A DNA stretch of 64,000 bases from Negativicutes bacterium (GTDB taxonomy: Bacteria > Bacillota > Negativicutes > Anaeromusales > Anaeromusaceae), in NCBI GenBank assembly GCA_009929485.1, contig SAAJ01000001.1, forward strand, positions 62,001 to 126,000, given 5' to 3'. Both the position numbers and the translations under genes were made by a program. Below are positions 43,593 through 52,634 of the stretch, in pieces. The notes beneath the pieces are model-generated. The model made no database searches and had not been told where the DNA came from. It saw nothing but the letters and a program-made list of their open reading frames with translations. Each line of letters begins with the position of its first letter. The first letter of the stretch is position 1.

Positions 43593-45032
43593 TTAGAAGT
43601 ATAGATCCCGCGTGCCGCTTTGGATTTTTGCCAGCTCGCGGCGGGTTGCGTCGCGGACGTCGTTCTGGGGAATTGATGCCAGCTGTTCGGCGATTACTTT
43701 TTCTCCCACACTGCGAGTTTCTTCATCCGCATAATCAAGAAGATATTCCTGGAGCGTCAACAGAGCGTTGGGGAGACAGACATTTTGAATTTCTCCGGTT
43801 TTTGCCAGCGCCATGAAGCGGTCGCCAGTGCGTCCTTGGCGATAGCAGGCAGTGCAATAGGAAGGTACATAACCTTGGGCGCAGAGCATGCGGATGATCT
43901 CGTTGGGCGAGCGGCCGTCGCTAGGCTCGAATTGCATGCCGCTGCTTTCAGGATCCAGGTGCTCGCCAGGGTGTGCCTGCAGTTGCGCGTAACCGCCGAC
44001 ACCGGTACAGGAACCGGCGCTGATTTGAGAGATGCCGTAGCGGATAAGGCGGTCTCTTGTACCTGGTTCTTCACGGGTTGACAGGATCATACCTGTATAA
44101 GGAACTGCTAAGCGGATGATGGCGATGATTTTAGCGAACGCTTCGTCGTCGACTAGATAAGGGAAGGTTTCCAGATTGATGCCGCTGGCCGGGCGCATGC
44201 GCGGTACGGAAATAGTATGCGGGCCGACGCCGAAAGTGCGCTCCAAATGTTCGGCATGCAGGAAGATGGCCACGGTTTCGTATTTATAGTCGTAGAGGCC
44301 GTAGAGAACGCCTAACCCTACGTCATCGATACCGGCTGTCATAGCGCGGTCCATAGCAGTGGTGTGCCAGTTGTAGTCTTGTTTCGGTCCGCCTGGATGA
44401 AGGGCCGCATAAGTAGGTCTGTGATAGGTTTCCTGGAAAAGAATATAAGTGCCAATGCCGGCTTCTTTTAGTTGCTTGTATTCGTCAATAGTCGTGGCGG
44501 CAATGTTGACATTGGCCCGGCGTATACTGCCGTTACCGCTTTTGCTGGCGTAAATTTCCTTGAGCATGTCGGTAACATAGCTGATAGGACAGTTGACCGG
44601 ATCTTCGCCAGCCTCGACGGCCAGACGTTTATGGCCCATGTCTTCGAGGATTTCCGCTTCGCGGCGGACTTCTTCGGCGGTGAGGCGGCGGCGCAATTGT
44701 TTTTCGTTACTGCAACGGTAGCCGCAGTAAGTGCAATTGTTGACACAGTGGCTGGACAGATACAGCGGTGCAAAAATGACGATACGCTGACCGTAAATGT
44801 CTTTTTTTATTTGCTCAGCCGTTTGAAATAGTTCTTCTTGCAGGTTCGAGTCTTCAACTTGGAGCAAGACCGCCACCTCTGCTGCAGTCAATCCTTGGTG
44901 TTTGGCGGCTTTGGTGATGATCGCGCGGACTTGAGCGGTATCGCGGGCTGCTTTTTTTCCTGCGGCCAGCAGCTCTTCTATACGGGCCTGATCGATAAAG
45001 GCGTCGCTGGTACGTTCTACATTGCTAATCAT
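43593..45032 (-). CDS. hydG: FeFe-hydrogenase maturase HydG
   Basis: A 479-residue radical SAM tyrosine lyase. SSHCVNNCTYCGYRC holds the CxxxCxxC site. The C-terminal CTAC...C motif (YCTACYRQGRTGDRFMALAKTGEIQNVCLPNA) binds the auxiliary cluster. It splits tyrosine to supply CO and CN ligands for the H-cluster. hydE and hydF are not in the window. ATG 45032 follows AAAGGAGG by nine bases and overlaps the upstream TM1266-like gene by eight. A folded leader precedes the pair. Confidence 0.96.
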   Translation of the reverse strand: MISNVERTSDAFIDQARIEELLAAGKKAARDTAQVRAIITKAAKHQGLTAAEVAVLLQVEDSNLQEELFQTAEQIKKDIYGQRIVIFAPLYLSSHCVNNCTYCGYRCSNEKQLRRRLTAEEVRREAEILEDMGHKRLAVEAGEDPVNCPISYVTDMLKEIYASKSGNGSIRRANVNIAATTIDEYKQLKEAGIGTYILFQETYHRPTYAALHPGGPKQDYNWHTTAMDRAMTAGIDDVGLGVLYGLYDYKYETVAIFLHAEHLERTFGVGPHTISVPRMRPASGINLETFPYLVDDEAFAKIIAIIRLAVPYTGMILSTREEPGTRDRLIRYGISQISAGSCTGVGGYAQLQAHPGEHLDPESSGMQFEPSDGRSPNEIIRMLCAQGYVPSYCTACYRQGRTGDRFMALAKTGEIQNVCLPNALLTLQEYLLDYADEETRSVGEKVIAEQLASIPQNDVRDATRRELAKIQSGTRDLYF

Positions 45033-45294
45033 GAACAGGTGCCTCCTTTTTCGCTGTAAGTGCTGATTTGACAATTACGCCGGGCAGATTTCCCAAACGA
45101 CCGGTGAAGGCGCCCACGTCGTCGGTAGAGCCTTCCACAATCAAGGCGATGACGCCTGAATCTGTGCCGTGATGAGGGATGCCCATGCGGCCAACAATGA
45201 GATGACGGTACTGGCTGATTAATTGGTTGACCTTGCCGGCGATGGTTTCGGGAGATTCTACGACAATGCCGACGACGCCAATACGTTTTTCCAC
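45025..45294 (-). CDS. TM1266-like iron-only hydrogenase system regulator
   Basis: An 89-residue protein starting MEKRIGVVGIVVESPETIAGKVNQLISQYRHLIVGRMGIPHHGTDSGVIALIVEGSTDDV. It is a small ACT/NikR-C-like fold that is nearly always next to hyd maturase genes and is called hydrogenase system regulator. No DNA-binding domain is present. It overlaps hydG by eight bases; GAAGGAGGG precedes its ATG. Confidence 0.9.
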   Translation of the reverse strand: MEKRIGVVGIVVESPETIAGKVNQLISQYRHLIVGRMGIPHHGTDSGVIALIVEGSTDDVGAFTGRLGNLPGVIVKSALTAKKEAPVHD

Positions 45295-45309
45295 ATAAAC
45301 CCTCCTTCG

Positions 45310-45428
45310 CAGTCCTGGCTGAAAAATGCAAAAGCCTCCCTACAGACGCAAGCTGAGAGAGGCGCAGAAAAACAAAAAAGCCTCTCCGACCGCGCAGGTA
45401 AAACCCCCTTGCGTTCACAGCAGGACCG
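45310..45428 (-). promoter_or_regulatory. Candidate transcription attenuator/riboswitch before hydG
   Basis: On the minus strand three nested helices can form: CGGTCCTG/CAGGACTG (45428-45421 with 45317-45310), ACGCAAG/CTTGCGT (45414-45408 with 45352-45346) and GAGAGGC/GCCTCTC (45386-45380 with 45363-45357). The strand GCCTCTCT can instead pair with AGGGAGGC (45341-45334), a terminator stem followed by TTTTGCATTTTT. The two folds exclude each other. I do not recognise the class. Confidence 0.6.
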
Positions 45429-45496
45429 AAATGTATGTTCCTTGGCAGCTTGCTTAAAAACATTTAAACATTCTGTCTCAGAATTACTTTTTTCTT

Positions 45497-45502
45497 ATTA
45501 TA
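45497..45502 (-). promoter_or_regulatory. -10 box of the hydG leader transcript
   Basis: A perfect TATAAT on the minus strand about 200 nt before the TM1266-like start; no good -35. A small hairpin ATTCTG/CAGAAT follows directly (45485-45471). Confidence 0.5.
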
Positions 45503-45550
45503 CACCGAATAGATTGAATTCGTAAAGAACGTACCCAGCGGTTCGTCTTG

Positions 45551-45559
45551 TGCTATAAT
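45551..45559 (+). promoter_or_regulatory. Extended -10 promoter for trmL
   Basis: TGCTATAAT, a TGn-extended -10, lies 79 bases before the start and is divergent from the hydG promoter. Confidence 0.65.
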
Positions 45560-45637
45560 ATATAAGTTATGGATTGAGGCTGGCTGCCAGCGCAGAAAAA
45601 ATAGTTGGCAGTTTGTTGACGGAGAGGAGTCTTTTCC

Positions 45638-46096
45638 GTGCATATTGTTTTGTATCAACCGGAAATCCCTGGGAATACAGGGAATATAGCGCGCCTTTGC
45701 GCAGCTACGGGCTGTACGCTTCATCTGGTGCATCCTCTCGGTTTTTCCGTGGATGATCGTCATTTAAAACGGGCCGGCCTGGACTACTGGCACTTGCTTT
45801 CCATTCATCACCACGAAGATTTTGCATCGGTAGAGCGAATGCTGCAGCCGAGGCGATTCTTCTTTAATACGACTAAGGCGCATAAGGCGCACAGCTCGAT
45901 TCAATATGAGGCGGAGGATGTGTTGGTATTCGGCAGGGAAACTGCTGGTTTGCCGCCGGAAGTGGTGGCAGGCAAGGAAGAGCAGTGCCTGCGCATTCCT
46001 ATGATTCCGGACGCTCGCTCCTTGAATCTGTCCAATGCAGTAGCGGTAGTCGTGTATGAAGCATTGCGCCAAATTGGCTACCCGGAGATGAAGTAA
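45638..46096 (+). CDS. trmL: tRNA (cytidine/uridine-34-2'-O)-methyltransferase TrmL
   Basis: A 152-residue SPOUT methyltransferase. MHIVLYQPEIPGNTGNIARLCAATG at the start, LVFGRETAGLP in the centre and CLRIPMIPDARSLNLSNAVAVVVYEALRQ at the end are the three TrmH/TrmL motifs. It methylates the wobble nucleotide of tRNA-Leu isoacceptors in E. coli. It starts at GTG 45638 after GGAGAGGAG. Confidence 0.95.
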   Translation: MHIVLYQPEIPGNTGNIARLCAATGCTLHLVHPLGFSVDDRHLKRAGLDYWHLLSIHHHEDFASVERMLQPRRFFFNTTKAHKAHSSIQYEAEDVLVFGRETAGLPPEVVAGKEEQCLRIPMIPDARSLNLSNAVAVVVYEALRQIGYPEMK

Positions 46097-46124
46097 AGCT
46101 GCAAGAAGAAAAATGAGGTGCTAC

Positions 46125-47000
46125 ATGACGGCAAGAAGACAGCCTTGGTTTGGTTCAGCCGGTAATCCCGACGCTTTTTATGAAGCAGGAGGCAAAGCAA
46201 GTGCGGCCATGCCTGCGTGGCTGGCGGCGCAGGGTCTAAATGCCTATGAGTATCAGTGCAGCCGGGGCGCTTCGGTCAAAGAAGAAACAGCGCGCAAAAT
46301 CGGTGAAGCCGCTAAAGAACATCAGGTAGCGCTGAGTGTTCATGCGCCTTACTATATTAGCCTGGCGGCGGAAGATGAGACTGTAGTGCATAATACACGG
46401 GAACATTTTCGCAAGTCATTGCGCGTAGCCCATTGGTTAGGGGCGGATCGGGTGGTCTTTCACATCGGCGGCGCTGGCAAGAAAGAGCGCGCTGTCGCGT
46501 TGGAGAGAGCGCAAAAGGCTTTTTTGCGCGTGTTGAAGCAATGCGGCGAAGAAGGCTTGCTGGAGGGTGTCTGGCTGTGTCCGGAAACGATGGGCAAGAA
46601 AAATCAACTGGGTACGCTGGCGGAAGTTCTTGATTTTTGCCTCTTAGCGCCGCAGTGGCTGCGGCCAGCTGTAGATTTTGGCCATTTGCATGCGGTGGCG
46701 GGAGGCGCTTTCTATACCAGGCAGGAATATGAAGCGGTTTTTGCGGCTGTGGAAAAAGCCTTGGGAGCGGAGGCTTCCCGACAATTGCATATTCATTTCA
46801 GCAAGATTGAGTTTACTGGCGCTGGAGAAAAACGGCATTGGACATTTGCAGATTCCTTTGGGCCTCCTCACGAACCTTTGTTGGAATGTTGTGTGCGAGG
46901 CGGCTACACGCCGCGGATTATCTGTGAATCTGCGGGTACGCAGGCGTTGGATGCGTTGCAGATGCGAGACGAATATCAGCGCTTAGCAAATTGTTTTTAG
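46125..47000 (+). CDS. Endonuclease IV-like TIM-barrel protein
   Basis: A 291-residue protein of the AP endonuclease 2/xylose isomerase-like fold. VHAPYYISLAAEDETVVHNTREHFRKSLRVAHWLGADRVVFHIGG, CPETMGKKNQLGTLAE, VDFGHLHAV and HIHFSKIEF supply the His/Glu/Asp metal ligands of Nfo. The match is distant from E. coli Nfo but the metal residues appear kept, so repair of abasic sites is plausible. ATG 46125 follows TGAGGTG closely; ATG 46113 is an alternative. Confidence 0.82.
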   Translation: MTARRQPWFGSAGNPDAFYEAGGKASAAMPAWLAAQGLNAYEYQCSRGASVKEETARKIGEAAKEHQVALSVHAPYYISLAAEDETVVHNTREHFRKSLRVAHWLGADRVVFHIGGAGKKERAVALERAQKAFLRVLKQCGEEGLLEGVWLCPETMGKKNQLGTLAEVLDFCLLAPQWLRPAVDFGHLHAVAGGAFYTRQEYEAVFAAVEKALGAEASRQLHIHFSKIEFTGAGEKRHWTFADSFGPPHEPLLECCVRGGYTPRIICESAGTQALDALQMRDEYQRLANCF

Positions 47001-47061
47001 TGGACGCGCAAGGCGGGGTTATACGATCCTGGCCTGATGCTTTCCGAAAAATACTCAGCCG

Positions 47062-47070
47062 TGCTATAAT
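47062..47070 (+). promoter_or_regulatory. Extended -10 promoter for murB
   Basis: TGCTATAAT about 37 bases before the start; no clear -35. Confidence 0.6.
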
Positions 47071-47106
47071 AAGGGAGAATTTTGAAGGGAGTAGGCTAAA
47101 AGGTTT

Positions 47107-48030
47107 ATGATAGAGCAGATGCAAAGCGTATTTCAGAAACTGCAGCGTGTGATTCATGTGGGGCGTTTATTGGCGGAAGAACCGTTGTCGCAGCATACAA
47201 CCTTTGCTATCGGCGGCCCGGCGGATATTTTCATACAGCCTGGCAGCATGGGAGAACTGGCGGCGGCGATGCAGGTGCTGCATGCGCATCAGGACGTGCC
47301 TGTTACCATTTTGGGCAATGGCTCTAATGTGCTGGTATTGGACCGGGGCATACGCGGCGCGGTGATTAAATTAGGCGATTTTTTAAGCTCCTTGCGCCGG
47401 GAAGACAATCGTATCTTTGCCGGGGCAGGCTCGCTTTTGAGTGAAGTATCGGGATTTGCGGCCGCCCAGGGCTTGGGCGGCATGGAATTTGCCGTAGGTA
47501 TTCCGGGCAGCATTGGCGGTGCCGTCTTTATGAATGCCGGAGCGTACCAAGGAGAGATGAGTTGTGTGGTTGACGCGGTTACCGCCGTTTCTCCTACAGG
47601 GATAGTGCGCCGGTTTTCTCGTGAAGAATTAGAGTTTTCGTATCGGCACAGTATTTTTCAAGACAATGGACATATTGTGTGCGAAGTGGAACTGCTGTTG
47701 GAAGTAGGCGAGAGCAGCGAGATTGAGGCTCGTATGCAGGAGCTGACTCAACGGCGGGAAAGCAAGCAGCCGTTGGAACTGCCGAGCGCCGGCAGTACGT
47801 TTAAGCGTCCGCCGGGACATTTTGCCGGCACGTTGATTGAACAAAGCGGTCTGAAAGGATTGCGTGTGGGCGGAGCCGAAGTGTCGCAAAAACATGCCGG
47901 TTTTATTGTCAATGCCGGCGGCGCTACGGCGCAGGATGTCTTAGCGTTGATCTCCGAGGTGCAGCGGCAGGTGCAGCAGCAGTTTGGCGTATCGTTGCAG
48001 CCGGAAGTGCGCATTCTTGGGGAATCTTGA
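47107..48030 (+). CDS. murB: UDP-N-acetylenolpyruvoylglucosamine reductase
   Basis: A 307-residue FAD enzyme of the type IIb MurB group. HTTFAIGGPADIFIQP, LGNGSNVLVLDRGIRGAVIKL, VGIPGSIGGAVFMNAGAYQGEM, then SAGSTFKRPPGHFAGTLIEQSGLKG (Ser as proton donor) and QPEVRILGES (Glu). It makes UDP-MurNAc for peptidoglycan. Ribosome site AAAGG is modest. Confidence 0.96.
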   Translation: MIEQMQSVFQKLQRVIHVGRLLAEEPLSQHTTFAIGGPADIFIQPGSMGELAAAMQVLHAHQDVPVTILGNGSNVLVLDRGIRGAVIKLGDFLSSLRREDNRIFAGAGSLLSEVSGFAAAQGLGGMEFAVGIPGSIGGAVFMNAGAYQGEMSCVVDAVTAVSPTGIVRRFSREELEFSYRHSIFQDNGHIVCEVELLLEVGESSEIEARMQELTQRRESKQPLELPSAGSTFKRPPGHFAGTLIEQSGLKGLRVGGAEVSQKHAGFIVNAGGATAQDVLALISEVQRQVQQQFGVSLQPEVRILGES

Positions 48031-48052
48031 AAGCGGCAGGGAATAAAGCATG

Positions 48053-48123
48053 ACACAGAGCAGGCGGGGACTTACGAAGCCGGCGCAAAAATGTCGGTTT
48101 TCGAAACCTACGTGGCTCTGTGT
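48053..48123 (+). ncRNA. Candidate structured leader of the beta-CASP nuclease gene
   Basis: A perfect nine-base-pair outer stem ACACAGAGC/GCTCTGTGT encloses an inner helix CGAAGCCG/CGGTTTTCG (one bulge, one G-U) with a 12-base A-rich loop. It lies between murB and the nuclease gene and has no T run, so it is not a simple terminator. Confidence 0.45.
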
Positions 48124-48177
48124 TCGACGTTTTAGTACTGGGAGAATGAAACTCAGGTCGAGAGGAGACGTGCTTAT

Positions 48178-49779
48178 ATGCGTTTGACGTTTCTGGGAGC
48201 CGCCAGAATGGTAACTGGCTCCAGCTATCTTTTGGAAATTGGCAATAGCCGTGTTTTGGTGGATTGCGGCATGTTCCAGGGGGGCAAGGCGATTGCGGCA
48301 TTGAACCGCAGGCCTTTTGCCGTAGAACCAGGCAGCATTGATTGCGTGCTGCTGACTCATGCGCACATTGACCACAGCGGATTATTGCCGAAATTGTGCA
48401 AAGAAGGCTTTAAAGGTCCTATTTACAGCACAAAAGTGACGAACGAGTTATGTCGGATCATGCTTCCTGACAGCGCTCATATTCAGGAATCAGATGCGGA
48501 GCTGACGACGAGAAAAGGAAAACGTTCGGGTATGGCGGAAATCCAGCCGCTTTATACAGTGGACGATGCTTTTCAATGTCTGCAGCAATTTCGCTCTGTG
48601 CCTTACGCTGAGGATTTGCTTCCGGTTCCTGGTCTGCGGGTGCGTTTTCAAGAAGCCGGACATATCTTGGGGTCGTCGGTGCTGGAGATTTGGGGCGAAG
48701 AGAACGGGAAGACGGAAAAGCTTCTCTTTACGGGTGACCTAGGACAGCCGGAGCAGCCGATTATTCGCGATCCGGCGATTATTGAGACTGCGGATTACAT
48801 CATCAGCGAGTCTACCTATGGCAACCGCAATCACGAACAGTACGACAAGGAAAGCCGTCTGGCAGAGATAGTCAATGAAACGGTAGAACGCGGCGGCAAT
48901 ATCATTATCCCGGCCTTTGCCGTCGGCCGCACCCAGACGCTGCTGTATCACTTCTACAAACTTTGGAAGGCGGGGCGCATTCCAGAGATTCCTGTGGTCA
49001 TCGATAGTCCATTGGCCATTTCAGCAACGAATATTTTCTTTAACAATATCCAGGATTTTGATGAAGAGACAAAATCTCTTATGCGCGGCGGCAAGCTGCT
49101 AGAACTGCCGCAGCTGCGTTTTGTGCATACTGCGGACGAGTCCAAGGCTTTAAACGAGGATTTGCAGCCGAAAATCATTATTTCCGCCAGCGGCATGGCT
49201 GACGCCGGACGCATTTTGCACCATCTCAAGCACAATTTGTGGCGGCCAGAGTCCAGCGTGCTTTTTGTGGGCTATCAGGCCCAGGGCAGCGTGGGGCGTC
49301 GGTTAGTAGATGGCGCTAAACGGGTGCGCATGATGGGCGAGGAAATTACCGTCAAGGCGCAAATTCATAATTTAGAAGGCTTTTCAGCCCATGCGGACCA
49401 AGAACAGATGATGACTTGGCTGAGCGCTTTTAAAGAGAAGCCTGCCTGTATCTTTCTGGTCCACGGAGAAATTGAAATGTCCGAGCCCTTCAGCGAGCGG
49501 ATTCAGTCTCAGTTGGGGTGGCCTGTATATATTCCCCGTTTTGCCGATGCGGCTCTTTTAAAGGGACGCGAATGGGAAATCGTCGAGTCCGACGTGGTGG
49601 TGCTGGATCCGGCCATGCGCCAACTGGACGAGTATTTAGATCAAATGGAGGGGGACTACCGGGCGATGCGTCGCCGCATTGCCAAAGTGGTGGCTACCCA
49701 ACCAAGCAAAGCCAACGAAATGCTGCGGCGGCTTAGCAAAATTTCTGCTTACTTCAAAAAAATGTTTAATGACGTCTGA
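48178..49779 (+). CDS. MBL-fold beta-CASP ribonuclease (CPSF-like, COG1236)
   Basis: A 533-residue metallo-beta-lactamase/beta-CASP protein. HAHIDHSG near residue 60 binds two zincs. GHILGSSVLEI, FTGDLGQPEQPI, ESTYGNR and IPAFAVGRTQTLLY follow, then ISASGMADAGRILHHL, FSAHADQEQMM and FLVHGE. It is like archaeal/eukaryal CPSF-type nucleases rather than RNase J, with no KH domains. Likely an RNA endo- or exonuclease. GAGAGGAG precedes its ATG. Confidence 0.92.
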   Translation: MRLTFLGAARMVTGSSYLLEIGNSRVLVDCGMFQGGKAIAALNRRPFAVEPGSIDCVLLTHAHIDHSGLLPKLCKEGFKGPIYSTKVTNELCRIMLPDSAHIQESDAELTTRKGKRSGMAEIQPLYTVDDAFQCLQQFRSVPYAEDLLPVPGLRVRFQEAGHILGSSVLEIWGEENGKTEKLLFTGDLGQPEQPIIRDPAIIETADYIISESTYGNRNHEQYDKESRLAEIVNETVERGGNIIIPAFAVGRTQTLLYHFYKLWKAGRIPEIPVVIDSPLAISATNIFFNNIQDFDEETKSLMRGGKLLELPQLRFVHTADESKALNEDLQPKIIISASGMADAGRILHHLKHNLWRPESSVLFVGYQAQGSVGRRLVDGAKRVRMMGEEITVKAQIHNLEGFSAHADQEQMMTWLSAFKEKPACIFLVHGEIEMSEPFSERIQSQLGWPVYIPRFADAALLKGREWEIVESDVVVLDPAMRQLDEYLDQMEGDYRAMRRRIAKVVATQPSKANEMLRRLSKISAYFKKMFNDV

Positions 49780-49801
49780 GAACGTCCTATGAGGAGGAAC
49801 T

Positions 49802-51607
49802 ATGGAAAGAACAGATATTCGCAACGTGGCTATTATTGCTCACGTTGACCACGGTAAAACTACATTGGTGGATGCTATGCTGCGGCAGAGCGGTGTTTTT
49901 CGCACTAACGAGCAGGTAGCGGAGCGGGTCATGGACTCCAATGATCTGGAGCGGGAACGCGGCATTACCATTTTGTCTAAAAATACAGCTGTGCTGCATA
50001 GCGGCGTAAAAATCAACATTGTAGACACTCCTGGCCATGCCGATTTCGGCGGCGAAGTAGAACGCGTACTGAACATGGTGGACGGTGTGCTGCTTTTGGT
50101 AGACGCTTTTGAAGGCCCTATGCCGCAGACCAAATATGTTTTGCGCAAGGCCTTGGAACAGAAGCTGAAGCCCATTGTGGTCATTAACAAAATTGACCGT
50201 CCTGACCAGCGCGTTGATGACGTAGAAGATGAAGTTTTGGAATTGTTCATGGAACTAGATGCCGACGATGATCAGCTTGATTTCCCGGTTGTCTATGCTA
50301 CGGCTCGGGATGGCATCGCCAAATTGAACATGGCGGACGAGAGTTCCAATTTGGAGCCCTTGTTCAAGCTGCTTATTGAAAACATTCCGGCGCCTAAAGG
50401 CGAGATTGACGGCCCCTTGCAGGTTATGGTAACGACTCTGGATTATGATGAATATGTAGGACGTATTGCGATCGGGCGCGTTGTACGCGGACGTATCAAG
50501 AACGGCCAGAACGTAACGGTTTTGGATGGCGAAAACCAGCGCAAAGGGCGCATTGGTCGTCTATACGGCTATGAAGGCCTCAAACGCCGGGAAGTGGAAG
50601 AGGCGGCTATGGGCGATATTATTGCCGTTACCGGTTTGGATGACGTCAATATTGGCGATACCATCGCCGATACGGAAAATCCGGAAGCATTGCCGACTAT
50701 TGCCATTGACGAGCCCACTCTTTCCATGCTCTTCAGCGTCAATACCAGTCCTTTTGCCGGACGTGAAGGCGATTTTGTTACCTCGCGTCATTTGCGTGAC
50801 CGTCTTTTCCGGGAAGTGGAGACCAACGTCAGCTTGCGTGTAGATGAGACTGATAGTGCAGACAGCTTCAAGGTATCGGGACGCGGCGAATTGCATTTGT
50901 CTATTCTCATTGAGACTATGCGTCGGGAAGGTTTTGAGTTTCACGTAGGCAAGCCAGAAGTTATTTATAAGACCATCCAGGGACAGCGTTGCGAGCCGAT
51001 GGAGCTTTTAACAGTAGATGTGCCGCAGGACTTTATGGGCGCGGTTATGGAAAAACTGGGCACCCGTAAAGCCGAACTCATCAATATGGGCGAGATTTCC
51101 GGTTATCTGCGCATGGAATTTGTTATTCCCGCGCGCGGCTTGATTGGCTTCCGTAATGAACTGCTGACAAGCACGAAGGGCAACGGTATCATGAACCATG
51201 TATTCCATGGCTACGCCCCCTACAAAGGAGATATCCAGGGCCGTACGCGCGGCGCTCTGGTGGCGTTTGAACCTGGCGAAACCACCGGCTACGGCATTTA
51301 CAGCGTGCAGGATCGCGGCGTCATGTTCATCGTTCCTGGACAAGAAGTCTATACGGGTCAGATTGTCGGCGAGAATGCCCGGGAGCAGGATATGGATGTG
51401 AATCCCTGCAAGAAAAAGCATGTAACCAATATGCGTTCCAGCTCGGCGGATGAAGCTATTCGTCTGACTTCGCCCCGCATTCACAGCTTGGAGCAGGCGC
51501 TGGAGTATATTAACGATGACGAGTTAGTAGAAGTTACGCCTAAAAGCATTCGTTTGCGTAAGTCTATCTTGGATCGCTCGGCGCGGGCGCGGTCGAAAAA
51601 AGGATAA
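49802..51607 (+). CDS. typA: Ribosome-associated GTPase TypA/BipA
   Basis: A 601-residue translational GTPase. [15 protein letters not shown] (G1), [12 protein letters not shown] (G2), [16 protein letters not shown] (G3), NKIDRPDQR (G4), then EF-G-like domains and the TypA-specific C-terminus ([40 protein letters not shown]). It helps 50S assembly, notably in cold or stress. GAGGAGG precedes the ATG. Confidence 0.97.
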   Translation: MERTDIRNVAIIAHVDHGKTTLVDAMLRQSGVFRTNEQVAERVMDSNDLERERGITILSKNTAVLHSGVKINIVDTPGHADFGGEVERVLNMVDGVLLLVDAFEGPMPQTKYVLRKALEQKLKPIVVINKIDRPDQRVDDVEDEVLELFMELDADDDQLDFPVVYATARDGIAKLNMADESSNLEPLFKLLIENIPAPKGEIDGPLQVMVTTLDYDEYVGRIAIGRVVRGRIKNGQNVTVLDGENQRKGRIGRLYGYEGLKRREVEEAAMGDIIAVTGLDDVNIGDTIADTENPEALPTIAIDEPTLSMLFSVNTSPFAGREGDFVTSRHLRDRLFREVETNVSLRVDETDSADSFKVSGRGELHLSILIETMRREGFEFHVGKPEVIYKTIQGQRCEPMELLTVDVPQDFMGAVMEKLGTRKAELINMGEISGYLRMEFVIPARGLIGFRNELLTSTKGNGIMNHVFHGYAPYKGDIQGRTRGALVAFEPGETTGYGIYSVQDRGVMFIVPGQEVYTGQIVGENAREQDMDVNPCKKKHVTNMRSSSADEAIRLTSPRIHSLEQALEYINDDELVEVTPKSIRLRKSILDRSARARSKKG

Positions 51608-51693
51608 AAATTTTCTGACGCCTGCAGGAATTGCGGAATTTGGCTCGAATTAGCATAAAGAAGTGACAGTATCTGCAAAAGGAGGAATGCCCC

Positions 51694-52113
51694 ATGGCGG
51701 CAAGCTTAATGGAAAAGCTGACCAATTTTTTAATGCCTTTGGAGGAAGAGGAAGAAATTGCTGCAGCACCTGTGCGACAAAGCAAAAATCCACCTCAACT
51801 GACTGTGCATGAAGGCGCTGCCAGACGGGGGGAGGAGTTTTCCATTACCGTCGTAGTCCCGAGGGCCTATGAAAATGTCTGCTCCTATGCAGATCTCTTG
51901 TTGCAGGGTAAAGGATTAATTGTTAATTTTTCATGCTTAACCGCTGAGGAACAGCGTTCTATGGCTGATTTTCTAGAAGGCGTTTGTGCTGTGTGCGAGT
52001 CGGGATCGCTTGTGGTAGAAGAGCGACTCATTATTTATGCACCGCGACAAGTAGAGATTGAAAAGCAGCTTTTTGGCGGATATTCCGTTCCTGCTTATGG
52101 CAAGCACGCTTAA
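51694..52113 (+). CDS. sepF: Cell division protein SepF
   Basis: A 139-residue SepF-like protein. The N-terminus MAASLMEKLTNFLMPLEEEEE is an amphipathic membrane anchor with an acidic linker. Residues 55-130 form the SepF core (ITVVVPRAYENVCSYADLLLQGKGLIVNFSCLTAEEQRSMADFLEGVCAVCESGSLVVEERLIIYAP). It tethers FtsZ to the membrane at the division site. It lies apart from the usual ylm cluster. AAAGGAGG precedes the ATG, and a terminator follows. Confidence 0.9.
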   Translation: MAASLMEKLTNFLMPLEEEEEIAAAPVRQSKNPPQLTVHEGAARRGEEFSITVVVPRAYENVCSYADLLLQGKGLIVNFSCLTAEEQRSMADFLEGVCAVCESGSLVVEERLIIYAPRQVEIEKQLFGGYSVPAYGKHA

Positions 52114-52125
52114 AAAACGGGTACG

Positions 52126-52154
52126 AAACCTCCCCAATAGGGGAGGTTTTTTTA
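52126..52154 (+). terminator. Terminator after sepF
   Basis: AAACCTCCCC/GGGGAGGTTT with AATA loop and T run. Confidence 0.92.
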
Positions 52155-52166
52155 CTAGTTTGCCGT

Positions 52167-52211
52167 AACCCTCATTCGAGCCCTCCCTCTACTCCCCTTA
52201 CTCTTGTTCAA
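52167..52211 (-). repeat. Purine-rich intergenic repeat, copy 3
   Basis: A 45-base element that on the plus strand begins AACCCTCATTCG and ends TTACTCTTGTTCAA. It matches the copy at 60857-60901 at 39 of 45 positions. It lies between sepF and ridA. Confidence 0.75.
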
Positions 52212-52250
52212 TCTCATTCTCTAAAATAGTGCATGAAAGGCGGTTTTCTT

Positions 52251-52634
52251 ATGAAACAAGTTGTATTTACCTCACAAGCGCCCGCGGCGATTGGACCCTA
52301 TTCTCAGGCAATTCGCGCCGGAGAGTGGCTGTTTTTGTCTGGACAGATTCCGGTGGACCCGGCAACAGGAGAAGTTGCGGGAACCGATGTGCGCACACAG
52401 GCCCGCCAAGTTTTGAAGAATATACAGGCTGTTTTAGCGGAAGCGGGTACTACGGTGCAAGCGGTTGTTAAGACGACGGTGTTTTTAAAGGATCTTCAGG
52501 ATTTTCAAGCTTTTAATGAAGAGTATGCTAAAGTATTTGCCAGCGAAGCTCCAGCTCGTTCCTGCGTGGAAATAGCGCGGCTGCCGAAAGATGTGCTGGT
52601 AGAAATTGAAGCGATTGCTCTTGTGAAGCCATGA
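52251..52634 (+). CDS. ridA: Reactive intermediate deaminase RidA
   Basis: A 127-residue YjgF/RidA protein. SQAPAAIGPYSQAIRAGEWLFLSGQIPVDPATGEV and FNEEYAKVFASEAPARSCVEIARLPKDVLVEIEAIA contain the catalytic Arg. It hydrolyses 2-aminoacrylate and related enamines released by PLP dehydratases. ATG 52251 follows AAAGGCGG; a start at 52233 would cover that site. It overlaps ilvA by ATGA, so the two are coupled. Confidence 0.96.
   Translation: MKQVVFTSQAPAAIGPYSQAIRAGEWLFLSGQIPVDPATGEVAGTDVRTQARQVLKNIQAVLAEAGTTVQAVVKTTVFLKDLQDFQAFNEEYAKVFASEAPARSCVEIARLPKDVLVEIEAIALVKP

Noticed and set aside
45295-45428. Known T-box, TPP or lysine riboswitch before hydG
   Set aside because: No T-box antiterminator sequence, no TPP core and no lysine-riboswitch loops can be matched. 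Only generic G-rich and CTGAGA-like fragments are seen.
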